Part shown: piece by piece, positions 5,410 through 5,416 of the stretch
How positions within the stretch are numbered: the stretch's first letter is position 1
Layout: each line of letters opens with the position of its first letter
Assembly (NCBI GenBank): GCA_021299615.1
Contig: JAJTHC010000275.1
Coordinates: 1-5,416, forward strand
Reading direction: 5' to 3'
Length of the DNA: 5,416 bases
Source of the DNA: Vampirovibrionales bacterium
GTDB taxonomy: Bacteria; Cyanobacteriota; Vampirovibrionia; Vampirovibrionales; JAJTHC01
Notes under the pieces: generated by a model
What the model was told of the DNA's origin: nothing
The model's database searches: none
What the model saw: the letters and a program-made list of their open reading frames with translations, nothing else
Made by a program: the position numbers and the translations under genes

Positions 5410-5416
5410 AGGGGAA

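Overview
The window looks like ordinary chromosomal DNA from a bacterium with a Gram-negative style envelope and moderate GC. The best lineage hint is the triosephosphate isomerase: just after its catalytic glutamate it carries a Cys-Glu ... Glu-Ala-Asn-Arg-Val block that I associate with cyanobacterial enzymes. A leucine-dehydrogenase-type enzyme and an EnvC-like hydrolase are also present. This would fit a non-photosynthetic relative of Cyanobacteria (Melainabacteria/Vampirovibrionia), but that placement is inference from one motif and memory, not a search.

Layout, left to right. (1) Positions 1-797, minus strand: a gene cut by the window edge. It has a compact N-terminal region and a long Tyr/Gln/Asn/Pro/Gly-rich, prion-like tail with tandem repeats. 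It has no in-window stop codon. (2) Positions 798-1347: intergenic. It holds a G-run tract, a minor hairpin, a strong Rho-independent terminator facing the minus strand, and directly beside it a 150-nt region that folds into one long interrupted hairpin with a central bubble, the architecture of 6S RNA. (3) Positions 1348-2154, minus: tpiA. (4) Positions 2250-2484: a 235-bp element with matching terminal inverted repeats and seven consecutive hairpins, probably a non-autonomous repeat (MITE-like). (5) Positions 2496-2963, minus: folK. (6) Positions 2964-3039: a 76-bp divergent promoter region. (7) Positions 3040-4122, plus: a Leu/Phe/Val/Glu dehydrogenase. (8) Positions 4123-4211: a well-formed promoter followed at once by a perfect inverted repeat. 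(9) Positions 4212-5390, plus, TTG start: a secreted coiled-coil plus M23 peptidase of the EnvC type. The last 26 bases hold a possible extended -10 box for a gene beyond the edge.

The named genes are housekeeping: glycolysis (tpiA), folate synthesis (folK), amino-acid oxidation (the dehydrogenase) and cell-wall splitting at division (the M23 protein). They do not form one pathway. The parts least explained by known families are the candidate 6S-type RNA, the hairpin-chain repeat, and the prion-like protein.
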